64,000 nt of DNA. It comes from Zygnema cylindricum. Its lineage: Eukaryota > Streptophyta > Zygnematophyceae > Zygnematales > Zygnemataceae. Both the position numbers and the translations under genes were made by a program. Within the stretch, counting starts at the first letter, position 1. Each line of letters starts with the position of its first letter. Under the pieces are notes generated by a model. That model did not search any database, was not told where the DNA came from, and saw nothing but the letters and a program-made list of their open reading frames with translations. Of the stretch, positions 32,695 to 43,095 are shown in pieces. Where the stretch lies: contig JBBHKE010000516.1 in assembly GCA_037447655.1 (NCBI GenBank), positions 155,322-219,321 of the forward strand, given 5' to 3'.

Positions 32695-35101
32695 CATCAT
32701 CTAGGAACGGCGTGTCTGTAAAATTCGGGCAGACGACTGAAACTTTTATGTTGTACGGAATTAGCTCGACGCGGAGCGTTTCTGCCAAACCCCGCTGGGC
32801 ATATTTTGTCGCCGTGTATACCGCCGCGCCGTACCAGAATACCTAAAAAAAAAGAAATAGCACAAAAAATAGAAACAAACAAACAAAAAACAAAAAAAAA
32901 ACAATAATAAGCGCATTAGAAACTCGCGGTGGTAACTACAGAAAGGGGGAAAAAAACAAGGGGGAGAGGGCAAAAAGGAAATGAAAAATGGAACATTAAA
33001 ACAAAACGACATTAAAAACATTGAGAAAGACAAATAAAGAAATTAGATAAATAACGTTCAACACACCCAACATGAGTAAATACCCTGAGGTTCTATCTTG
33101 AGTTTCCAACGATATTATTGAATTCCAACCCAATACTTCAACAATATGTTGACTTTCTAAAACCCGAATTTCCAACATTTGTTTACACCTAGACAAATAC
33201 AAATAAAAATAAAAATTTTTCTTTCGTTATATATATAGTACAGTTTCATTTCAAACACATGTAGTCATGGAATAGTAAGTGGTTAAGATGTATGAACATA
33301 GTGTTGGTATTGAGTTATAAAAATAATTGAACTGATTTTGAAATAAAATTTTATCTTTTATTCCCATTTGTTTACAGTAGGCCGACAACATAATCATTAA
33401 TTTCGAACAGGACAAAAACTGTGGCTCAAGAGGGAAAAGTGAAAGTTTTTACGTTTTCCCCAAAACTCAATGAAAAAGAGTAGTTACGTCGAAATTTTAA
33501 CACCACAAAACCCAAATTTCTGACAAATCCCACTAGCATCAATTTTTCACAACCAACTATCTCTTTTCTGGAAACTACCCACAAAATCAATGCCATTACA
33601 CTCCATAAAATGTATATATGCATTCTCTCTTACCAATCCTGAAAGAGAACTCATAACAACAACGTGGCACGGATTCATTCGACTTCTTTCTTTCATCAAA
33701 GGAAGAAGGCCATGGAGGGGATAAATGGTTCCCATCAAATTTGTTTTCACTTGGTCCTCAATATCAAAGTCCGACTGCGTTTCAAAATACCCGGTCCGTA
33801 CGATTCCCGCATTACAAACAAAAACATCAATTGGACGTTTTGAAAAAATATCGTTAACCACATTTCGAATGGCGCATTTATCCGCAACGTCGACCGCCTA
33901 GACGAATCAAAATCGAAAAAAAACAAGAGGTATAAGATGCCAAGAAAATATGATGTCTAAAACCTTTTTTCGTAAAAACAAACACCAAAAAATACCTCGA
34001 TATTCAATGAAAGTCAAATAACACTGAAACTATTGTCGCTGGTTGGCAATTCAAAATTTTACACCCAAATTGAGGTTATGGACTATTGAGGTATCTGGTG
34101 AACTTTAGGATTAATGAACTAAGAGGATAATTGAGTAAAGATATAATAAAATACGGTAGGATTAGTCCATTTTACTCTCTAGTTGACGAAATGATATATG
34201 TTTTGGTGAGATTTAACAAGTGAACGCCCATGGTTTAATTATGCCCAATATACCTTTAACTTGTTCATATTAGCTCTAATTTAATATGAGTGTCCACAGC
34301 CATATTAACCTTTTTTTCTAACTACCAACACCAATCACCAAAAAGTTAAAATAAAAAATTTACAAAAACCATTACACTCAACAATCTCTTACCACGCTTT
34401 CTACTGTAACGTCACGTGGAGGCATTTGTTTGGAGATTTCGGTCTTCACAGCCATTTTGGCTTTTTCAAGACGTCCCGTGTCACGAGCTAATATTGTCAC
34501 GTGTGCGCCCTGTAAGCTCCAACATTCAAATACAATGTCACATAAATTAATCGTAAAATTTGGTATAACGATCAAATGAGTTGCATTACAACGCAACAAA
34601 GTGGAGCTTTCTTTTCCGCCATTTGAAAAAATGATGCAAGATACTTGGCAACAATGTGATATAGAAACTCTTTTGAGCACCAAAGGTTAAGCAATACTAA
34701 GTTTAAATCGAGAGTCAAAAAGGTTAACAACACAGTTAAGAATTGTTAAAAGAATTTCGCTTATTATCCTCTTGATTCTGGATAATACAATTGTAACATG
34801 TTAGGAGAAACTAGTGAGTTGAAATGACGAATGTTTTTCATGCAAAAAAATTACACAGCCCTTAGAAAATGTGACAACATAAAAACCAACAGCAAAACAC
34901 GTTTGGTAAATTTTCTTTACATAAACAACATTGTGACCTTAAAAGGACTAGAAATATGAAAAACGAGTAGAGTGCGCTTAAATTTAGCTCTATTTTGGTT
35001 TAACTTATTTTTACCTCTCTCACAGCCTCAATAGCACAAGCCAACCCAATTCCACTAGAGCCTCCAGTAATGACCACATGTTTTCCAATTAGAGATGCCA
35101 T
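32695..35101 (-). CDS. Short-chain dehydrogenase, probable 3-ketodihydrosphingosine reductase (5' four exons; 3' end not found)
   Basis: KDSR/TSC10 enzymes reduce 3-ketodihydrosphingosine with NADPH in ER sphingolipid synthesis. Four phase-compatible minus-strand exons are visible. Exon 1 is 35101-35015: Met, then HVVITGGSSGIGLA, the TGxxxGxG cofactor motif. Exon 2 is 34509-34393: GAHVTILARDTGRLEKAK. Exon 3 is 33897-33634: DVFVCNAG, matching the NAG motif, and VVMSSLSG with the catalytic Ser. Exon 4 is 32842-32695: YTATKYAQRGLAETL with the Tyr-x-x-x-Lys pair, then CPNFTDTP. All junctions are GT-AG; introns 1-3 are about 505, 495 and 791 bp. In the genomic frame a TAG follows 3 bp after exon 4, so a GTTAGT donor at 32694 is inferred. 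The usual ~90 C-terminal residues were not found, so the gene may continue through a long repeat-filled intron or be truncated. The frame stays open upstream to 35326, so the start is uncertain. No N-terminal membrane segment is seen. A different related SDR is possible. Confidence 0.75.
32909..32965 (-). repeat. Acceptor-like duplicated segment, copy 2
   Basis: Same stretch as 30604-30660 and on the same strand, inside intron 3 of the dehydrogenase gene. Frames across it give YHREFLMR or a quick stop; neither matches the dehydrogenase. Confidence 0.5.
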
Positions 35102-35326
35102 AGTCATTTTTTTCAAATTTCTCGCCATACTTAGATAACTTTTATCCCAAATTTTATTTTGATGAGAAACTTGCTTCAAACTCTTACTCCACTTCTCCTT
35201 TGGTCCAAAGAACATAGAACTTTTGGAAAGTGTATTTAATCGGAGCATTTGCAAATAAAAAGTTTGAAAGTAACGAGGATTGTGATGAACGGTTAGATTT
35301 TCAAGGAAATAGCGTGAGCCTTTCAA

Positions 35327-36122
35327 AAGATATCGGCGTTCTTGCAGTCGCGCGCCGGGCGAAAAAATAAATGCGGGCGGATAAACTGTCGCCGGACGAC
35401 TAGATGAGCGTCGGAACGGTCACGATCGGCGGCTGTCATAGTGACACGGTGATTGTATCGTTTTTTTGGAAATGACGTAAATACGCGTGGCTATACGACA
35501 ATGGAGAATATATTGTTTTAATAATTGTGACGTGTATAATTTGTCGGCGAATTAACCGCGGCTGATTTCTATGCGTTCCTGTCGTTTCCGTTTTTGGAGT
35601 TTACTTCAAGACAGTTCGAATGTGAACAAATTATTGTGTTTCCCACGTAACACGCAGCGGATTTTTGGGTGTTTACGTGTTTGCGTGTCTTCGTGATTGC
35701 GCGTTTTAAGATAACGCGTTTAAGCATTTTAGCGCCTAAGCGTACCCACTTAGGAAATATGAGATGTGTATTTAACGAGCTTTGTTAGCATGCAGGCATG
35801 AATCCACCATACGCACGTGTGTACGTATGTATCAAAAGTGCGAAAATTTCATACTGTCCCCAAAGAAAGCAAAAATCACATATAACGGGTACGCCGTGAA
35901 TCACTATTAGCGTTTAGCAACACTATATTGAAGCACTAAATTTTTGCATGTAATCTTTAAAATAATGTCAATAAAACTGATTCTTATTTTCTTAGCGCCG
36001 ATTCTTTCAAAGATTCAAAAGTAGCCACGTCATTTCAGGCTGAACTACAGTACGGTAGAGTTAATAACATCAATATGGTAAGATCCACACTATAAATCTG
36101 AACACTCTACTGTACTGTACAG
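35327..36122. other. 5' flank of the dehydrogenase gene; no gene recognised
   Basis: GC is locally raised at 35340-35440 (GTCGCGCGCCGGGCG) just upstream of the long open frame. It may include the promoter and 5' UTR on the minus strand, but no TATA box is convincing. Confidence 0.4.
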
Positions 36123-36325
36123 TACACCGTGAATCGTTATTAGCCTTATGTACGCTATATCGGCACCCCAAAATTTTGAGATTGATACCTTAAATATAAT
36201 AAATTACACTATTTAAAGACGTGGACCATAATCTGCCACGTCTCCTAGCACTAAATTATAATGAATGACGCTAATTTTTTCTTTACACTAATAATTTCTA
36301 TACGCTAATAACGATTCAAGGTGTA
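36123..36325. mobile_element. TACACC-family MITE, subfamily 2
   Basis: Left TACACCGTGAATCGTTATTA, right CTAATAACGATTCAAGGTGT; interior TCTGCCACGTCTCCTAGCAC. Resembles 57109-57310 in inverted orientation. Confidence 0.85.
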
Positions 36326-36335
36326 CTGTACGGGG

Positions 36336-36536
36336 GTAATTTTTTCGCCACTTAAAACATCTTTTCTCCGTACACACTTGTCCAATTTTCAATTTAAGAC
36401 CGCCAATCGGAAGCTGGGAATCTTAGCTTTCAATCGCAGCCGTCGGATTCACAATCCGACAAGTGTGTACGGAGGAACGTTGCTTTAACTTTTAAGCGGC
36501 GTAAAAAACATGAACACTAATAGCGATACACGGTGT
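36336..36536. mobile_element. TACACC-family MITE, subfamily 1, left end lost
   Basis: The interior TCTTTTCTCCGTACACACTT and GACAAGTGTGTACGGAGG pair; the right end TAATAGCGATACACGGTGTA is intact. Again it directly follows a subfamily-2 element. Confidence 0.8.
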
Positions 36537-36896
36537 ACACGGTGTACTGTAGTGGAAACTTTATGCGGCCGAATTAATTCCAGAAACGTTCGAACATATT
36601 CATCATTTTCGCACAATATTATTTTAGTGCGATATCGTATTAAATTCCCGCACTTTTCAAAACAAGTACGACCTATTGTTTTAGACATGTTTTGAACTTT
36701 GGCTTCCGTACGGACCACATGAACACGCGGAAAACCCGGAGGCCAAAAGTACATCATTCCTTCCAGGATCTCCGGCATGTGTACGCTTGATGACCAATCC
36801 ACGTATTCTTTCGCACGTGTGAAAATGGTTTCCATTCCGCGATCCTCGGCATGTGCACAAAATAGTCGACTCGTCTCTTTTTCACACGTGACAAAC

Positions 36897-36939
<43 letters not shown>

Positions 36940-36946
36940 GTGACAA
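36537..36946 (-). CDS. Unassigned minus-strand frame
   Basis: A frame of about 150 codons running in from a (CT)n tract, through TIFTRAKEYVDW, MPEILEGMMYFWPPGFP and KCGNLIRYRTK, into a MITE at its end. The middle part has ordinary, mixed amino-acid composition, unlike repeat-driven frames nearby. I do not recognise it. It lies head to head with the LanC-like gene; the GA repeat and the MITE at its two ends argue against the full frame being one protein. Confidence 0.25.
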
Positions 36947-37070
36947 AAGGTCTCCTTCCCCTTCCCCCCCCCCCCCCCCTCCCCCCGCCCCCCCCCCCCC
37001 CCCCCCCCCCCTCCCCCTCCCCCCCCCCCCCCCCCCCCCCCTCCCTCTCCCCCTCTCTCCTCCCCCTATT
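36898..37070. repeat. (CT)n microsatellite and poly-C tract
   Basis: (CT)n at 36898-36937, then C-runs broken by CTCCC at 36959-37062. This pyrimidine tract sits directly before the start of the LanC-like reading frame and ends in TATTTAAG, which would suit a splice acceptor in a 5' UTR or upstream coding intron. Confidence 0.8.
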
Positions 37071-37076
37071 TAAGCC

Positions 37077-39765
37077 ATGGCCGGTGCCGAGCGATATTTT
37101 TTAAACACGCTGCCCGATTACGATCCCGGGCAGGAAAAAGTTTTGGCTGCCCGAGAGCAGGCCAAGGCTGTCACAGGGGGGAGGCTGCCGGAGGGAGAGA
37201 CGCGTGACGTGACAGGGAGGAAGGACAGCCTCCCCATGCGGATCTGATCCGAGCGGATCTGCCGTCTGATTTTCCGGATCCTGATCTGCCTCTCGATCTT
37301 GCTGCTCGACCGCATCCGAACATTGATCAAAAAACAAAAATTCATGTCGTTTTAAAAACGTTTAATTTGAAATTGGGTATGTGTTTAAACGTTTTTTATG
37401 TTGAGATCATTTATTGGACCACACTAATCTCACCATTTTCTTTAATTTTGGTAGTTTTTTTTTTTGTTTTTTTTTGCGTAAATTTCTCTGGATTTAGAAA
37501 ATCATTTTATCATGTATATGTTTTTTTTTTTTTTTTGCATAGGTATTTGAAAAAAAAATGGTTTTAGTCAAAATATTCCGGACAAACTCTCCAATTTTTT
37601 TTATTTTTTTTTTGGGTTTTTTGGTCTTGTTAATCTCATTAAATTTAAATGCTAGTAGTATAGTAGTAATAAATAATAATAGTAATGTAGATTTTCCATT
37701 TTTGCAAATATCATCACCCAATTATTTATTTATTTTTCGCCATTTTTTCCTTTTTTTGTTCATATCTTTTATCTTTAAAATGTCCTTGAAATAAGGTTTC
37801 CCATATAGATTTTCTGAGTATATGACTTTTAAAATCCACACTAATTTTGGTGGAAGGTTCTTTTAAAATCCACACTAATTTTGGTGGACCGGACCGGACT
37901 CAAATGACTTTATTTTATTGTATTTGATTTTTATTTTTTTTTCGATTCCGGAAACTTTTGGTTCCATTGGGATTTCCATGGGAATTTTTGTTTCTAAAAT
38001 AGTAATTTTTTGAATTTCGGTATGGATTTGTATTTCGAGGTTTTTTTTTTCGTTTTGCGATTTCATTTTTGAGCTTTTTTGTCTATTGGATTATTTTTTT
38101 TGAAAACTTTAATTTTCGGATATCTCTTTTGTTGGATTCTCCAGTTTGAGGTTTTCTGTTTTGAAATTTTTTGTTTTTCTGTATTTTTCCATTTTGATTT
38201 TCTATCTCCCCTTTTTTGGAACTATTTTCCAGTTGAGATATCTGTTTTTAACTTTTTTTTCCTTCCTGGATTCTCTCCTTCAAAAAATTTCGGATTCCTG
38301 ATTTGCGATTTTCAGTCTTAAGATTTTATGTTTTTAAGATTTTCCATTTTCCTGATTTTCCGTTTTTCCATTTTTATGTTTTTCCGTTTTTCCGTTGTGA
38401 CAGGTCGTAACTGCCACATGGAAAACGGAAATCGTCGGAGACGACCCTTTCGCTTACGTGGGAACTTTGGGAACTGCAATTTTATGTCTTCGTTCTTTTC
38501 TCGCCACTAAAGACAAAAAAAATTTGGAAACCACACTAAATATTGTGAGGGCGTGTGCATCGGCGGCCGCTTCTATGCGACAGTTGGGAAATTTTTCCGC
38601 TTTTAATCAATTTTTTTAATCGGTTTTTTTTTATAATTTTTTTTTAATCGCTTTTTTGATCACTTTTTTTAAATCGCTTGTGTTAATCTCTTTTTTTTAA
38701 TCGCTTCTTTTTTAATCGCTTTTTTTAATCACTTTTTTTTAATAGCCTTTTTTAATCACTTTTTTTTAATCGCTTTTTAATCGTTTTTAATATCTTTTCA
38801 ATCCCTTTTATAATCTCTTTTTTTAATCACTGTTTTTAATCATTTTCTTAAATCACTTTTTTTATTAACTTTTTAATCACTGTTCCATTGTTTTTTTATC
38901 ACCTTTTTTAATCTTTTTTTAAATCACTTTTCTAATCACTTTTCAGTCACTTTTTAATCACTTTTTTCTTGTGTGTGTTGTTTCATTTATTTATTTTGGA
39001 TTGGTTTTCTGTTTAATCGTGTATATGTTTAGTTGGTTTTTTGTTTAATCGGATTCTGTTTTAAAGCGGTAATTAGTTAAATCTCTATTTTTTAACTAGT
39101 TTTTCCGTTTAATCAATTTTTTGTTTTACTCTTTTTTCGTTTAATCCTCACCAAATGGGCGAAATTTAAATATAAAAAGAATGTATAAAAGATAAAGGAA
39201 TAGGAGAAGGAAGAAATAGAATAAGAAAAATGAAAAGGAAAAGAAAAAAAAAAAAAAAGGAGGGGTTTAAATGAGGTCCAGGAGATGGAAAAAGTGGACA
39301 ATAAGTGCTTTGGATTTTCAAAATTGGAATCATTAAACTTTTGGGAAACAAAGAATTTGGGATTTTTTTTTTTTTTTTTTACTTTCACTTTTTTTCTTTC
39401 TTTCCTTCTTAATTTTTTTCCTTGTTTCCGTCCTTCCTTCATTCCTTCCTTCCTTCTTTTCTCTCTCCCTCCTTCCCTCCCTGCTGTCAGAAAGAGATGG
39501 GGAGGGAGAGAGGGGGAGGGGGAGGGGGAGAGGAAGAGACTGAAATTAACTGTTTTACGGAAATTTATGGGGTGGAGGGAGAGACAGGTACGTGACATTT
39601 CTATGCGGTCACGCGGGAATCTATTCCGTCGGAGCCGTCGCGTCACACCTCAAAGGAGATAAAGACGAATTCTGGCGATATATGGCGCTTTTTTATAAAG
39701 TGGTTTTTTTTTATTATTTATTTATTTACTTTTTTTTTTTTAATTGTTTTTTTGCTTTTTTTGGT

Positions 39766-39826
<61 letters not shown>

Positions 39827-42203
39827 ATATATATAGATATGTATATTTTTTTTATATATTTTTCACTTTGTTGCCCTCTTTGTCAAATTATCACTTAAAC
39901 GCTTAAGCACAGTCAATTTTGTCCCTCAGCTAATTTAAAATCCGATCCCAACCATCAAGCTAACATTTTTTTTTGTTGATTTTTTTCTATTTTTTCCTGA
40001 ATTTTATCATTCTCTGTCTTTTCTGAACCCTGAGTTAACCTTTTTCAAACCATTTCTTGCCTTGTTTTGCTCAATATTTTTGTCTTTTCTGTACATTTTT
40101 TTTGTCTTTTCTCGACCATTTCTGCCTTTTCTTCGCTATTTTCTGTCTTATCCGATCGATTTTCTCCTTCTTTGAAGGTTTTTTTGTCTTATCTGAGACG
40201 ATCCGCATGTAACAGGTGTCACGTGATCCGAGTCTGGTTTCGGGCAGCAAAAAAGAAAATGTTTCAAATGAACTTCTTTATGGAAGAGCCGGGTTTCTAT
40301 GGGCGGCCCTGTTTATAAATTCACACGTGGGAAAAGAAACAGTTCCGTTAACCGTAACGGTGAGCTGTTATACTATTCTCCTCCCTAGTATCCTCCCTCC
40401 CTTCGTCCTCTCTCCTCCTCCCTCTCTCCTCCTCCCTCTCTCCTCCTCTTTTCTTTTTCGCTCTCCCTCTACCTCTATTTCCTCTACTTCCTCTCTCTGC
40501 CACTCCGACCTGCTCTTCTTACATCCCCCTCCGTCTCCCACCTCGTTTTTCTTCCCCTCCCTCCTATCTACCCTCCCCCCATCCTCCATCCCTTCCCCCT
40601 TCCTCATCCCTCCCTTGCCCTCCCCCCCCCCCCCCCCCCCAGGGCCCCATCGTGGATGCCATAATCTCTGACGGACTTTCCCAGAAGCTCCTCTCTCCCT
40701 TTCCCTCCCCCCCCCCCCCCCCCCCCTCCCTTCCCTCTCCCCCCCCCTCCCCCCCCCCCCCCTCCCCTCCTCCCCTTCCTCCCCCCTCCCCTCCTCCCCC
40801 CTCCCTCTCCCTCCCCCTCTCCCCCTTACAGGGCCCCATCGTGGATGCCATAATCTCTGACGGACTTTCCCAGAAGCTTCCCGGAGGAGGCAGTCCCTTG
40901 ATGTACAGCTGGCACGGTACGCCGTACCTCGGTGCCGCTCACGGATTGGCCGGAATTTTGCACACCGTTATGCAGTTTCCGTTGACGGAAACGGACGAAA
41001 AACACGTGAAGGACGCGCTCCGTTTCTTGATAGAGGCGAAGTTTCCGTCGGGGAATTATCCGTCGAGTCTCGGACGAGAAAAAGACGAACTAGTGCATTG
41101 GTGTCACGGAGCGCCAGGTGTTGCTCTGACGTTGTGTCAGGCGGCGAAGGTGAGTGGTGGGACGGAAAAAGGGATTTTTGTGTCGCGTGGCACGGTGAAC
41201 TGTAATGGTAAACTGTAACGGAGGACTAACAGTAAACTGTAGCGGTGAACTCTAACAGTGAACTGTAACATAAAACTGTAATGATTAAACTGTAGTGGTG
41301 AACTGTAAAGGGTAAACTGTAACTGTAAACTGTAACGGAAAACTATGGCGGTGAAATGTAACGGTAAACTGTGGTGGTGGATTGTAACTGTAAACTGCAT
41401 GGTAAACTGTAAAAGAATACTGTAGTGGAAAACTGTGACGGAAAACTGTGACAAACTGTAATGGTAAACTGTAGCAGTGTCTTATATGAGGGAAATAATC
41501 ATGTGTCTTGTTGTATGGAAAATGGTACGGATTTTCTCGTATGTAGAGGAAAAAACTAAAAGTTGGGAAAACTCTATGCTATTAATATCACATAAATAAA
41601 GATTGGGAGATTGACTAAAGTTGACTTTTTGACTTTTGAAAAGTGATTTCACGACGAGAAAATTGTCTCATTTGAGGCTGTGAAAGTCATCTGGAAATAT
41701 TTGAGAAAGTACGGAATAGTGAGTGTTCTTTTTGTGATTTTTACCTTTTTTCCCCTTTTAGCAAGCTTTTCCTCTCTCATCTCTCTTCTCTCCCTCTCCC
41801 TCCCTCTCCCTCCCTCTCCCTCCAGACCTTCCCGGACTCCCCCCAGTTCCTCCGGGAAGCCATCGAGGCGGGAGAATTAGTGTGGACTCGCGGCCTGTTA
41901 CGGCGGTTGGGCCTTTGTCACGGAATTTCCGGAAATTCTTACGTTTTTTTGGCGTTACATCGCGTCACGGGCGGCAAAAAACATTTGCACCGAGGTCGAA
42001 TGTTCGCCGGATTTTTGCGCGACAGCTGGCGGTCTCTGATTGGCCGAGGGGAAATGAGTGGAGGAGATCGTCCGTACTCTCTCTTCGAGGGAGCCGCGGG
42101 ATTGGCCCATTTGTGGATCGATTTGGGGGACGACAAGGAAAACACGTTTTTTCCCGGGTACGAGGTTCCAGATGTGAAGGAAAAAACCGTTTCTCCTTCG
42201 TAA
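37077..42203 (+). CDS. LanC-like protein (plant GCR2/LANCL type), six exons
   Basis: LanC-like proteins have an alpha/alpha-barrel with a zinc site; mammalian LANCLs add glutathione to dehydroamino acids. Exons: 37077-37208, 38404-38582, 39588-39699, 40216-40359, 40832-41149, 41826-42203; phases agree and the total is 420 codons plus stop, the usual family length. Key matches: GTLGTAILCLRS (exon 2), TFLCGHAGIYSVGAV (exon 3), NELLYGRAGFLWAALF (exon 4), YLGAAHGLAG, FPSGNYPSS and VHWCHGAPGVALT (exon 5), GLCHGISGNSYVFLAL and DRPYSLFEG (exon 6). Cys of WCHG and Cys-His of LCHG are the expected zinc ligands. Junctions are GT-AG; exon 1's donor (GAC|GTGACA) and exon 3's (AAA|GTGGTT) are weak. Exon 1 is less certain, since TATTTAAG only 5 bp before the Met may be an acceptor rather than a TATA box. 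After the conserved C-terminal FPGYE, 12 extra residues come from a repeat array. Confidence 0.9.
38596..38965. repeat. Degenerate TTTTTTAATCRC tandem repeat in LanC-like intron 2
   Basis: More than 20 imperfect copies of a 12-16-bp unit TTTTTTTAATCGC/TTTTTTAATCAC. Confidence 0.85.
39770..39835. repeat. (TA)n microsatellite in LanC-like intron 3
   Basis: An almost pure TA run with one interruption (ATTATA). Confidence 0.95.
40380..40640. repeat. C/T-rich tract before the upstream duplicated acceptor
   Basis: TCCTCCTCCC-type repeats ending in a pure C-run of about 19, directly followed by AG and the duplicated exon start. Confidence 0.85.
40641..40689 (+). repeat. Upstream duplicate of the exon-5 acceptor and first 47 coding bases
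   Basis: AG plus 47 bases are identical to 40830-40878, starting GGCCCCATCGTGGATGCC and ending CCAGAAGCT. The offset is 189 bp (63 codons), and the frame from 40643 stays open through the C/T tract into exon 5. Confidence 0.95.
41186..41480. repeat. Degenerate GGTAAACTGTAAC tandem repeat in LanC-like intron 5
   Basis: About 20 imperfect copies of a 12-14-bp unit (GGTAAACTGTAAC, GGTGAACTGTAAC, GAAAACTGTGAC). It starts some 35 bp after the exon-5 donor. Confidence 0.88.
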
Positions 42204-43095
42204 GGGAGCCACAGGATTGGCCTGTTTGTGGATTTAAGGGACGAGGAGGTAAAAACGTTTTTTCTGGGTTGCGAGGTTGGGGATGGGAAGGGAAAAACGG
42301 TTTTTCTTGGGTAAGAGTTTGGGGATGGGAAGGAGAAAGGGCTTTCGGGGGTAGGAAGTGGAAGTTGCGGGTGTGGAGGAAAAAACGGTTTTTCATTCGC
42401 AAAAGGGATAAACGCTGGAAAGAACGCTGGGAAAAACGGATTTTAGTTAGTAGTTTTCGGATGTGGAGGAGAGCTTTGAGGTTTGGGGAGAGACCTTTTT
42501 TCGAGGGTGTAAAATCGCAGGTATAAGAAAAAACAATTTTGTATAGAGGAGGGTGGTGTACATATGGGGGGGTTATTTTTTCTTGGGAAAGAATTTGAGG
42601 ATGTTGAGGAAAAAACGTTTTTTAAATGGGGAATGAATGTTTCGTAAATGGGTGTGGAAAACATGGGGAAGGCTGAAAGAAAAAATACATCTTTTCTTTT
42701 TCTTTTTTTTTCTTTTTTTTCGAAGAGGCAGCCACAATCGGCCCATTTTTGAATTCTTTTCTTATGGGAGACGACTCTAAAAAAAGTTTTTTATGGGTAA
42801 AATTTTTGGATACAGAAGAAAAAAGCATTTTTTTTGGATTTGAAGCGTGATTTTTTGAGTATAAATAGGGTACCAAGTTTCAAGGATGGAGGAGAAGAGA
42901 GTTTTTTAAGAAGGGAATAAAGAGAGTTAAACTTTTTGAAATGAAGGAACTAAGGTTTTTCCGGTGTTCAAAAGGTTGAGAAACAGAGAAAAAAAGTTTT
43001 TTCCCTGGCTATGAAGTTGTTAGGAAGAATAAAAAACGGTTTTTCTAGGGCACGTTTTTGGAGATGGAGAAAAAATGTTTTTTTTTTTTTTTTTT
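42165..43095 (+). repeat. Decaying repeat array derived from the last LanC-like exon
   Basis: The exon segment at about 42085-42167 (GGGAGCCGCGGGATTGGCCC ... ACACGTTTTTTCCCGGGTAC) recurs at 42202-42275 and, more diverged, at 42720-42808. Around and after these, a unit of about 40 bp (GGATGTGGAGGAAAAAACGG+TTTTTC) recurs about ten times out to 43095. The array begins inside the coding exon and supplies the codons after FPGYE. Confidence 0.75.

Noticed and set aside
33426-33633. Continuation of dehydrogenase exon 3 beyond 33634
   Set aside because: The frame crosses a clear GTAAGAG donor, and exon 4 with the YxxxK motif joins in phase at 32842.
37066-37073. TATTTAAG as TATA box of the LanC-like gene
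   Set aside because: It lies 5 bp before the Met, too close for a TATA box to that start; after a long pyrimidine tract it fits a splice acceptor better.
40564-40851. Gly/Glu-rich minus-strand frame over the C/T tract
   Set aside because: Shadow of the pyrimidine tract and of the duplicated LanC-like exon start on the plus strand.
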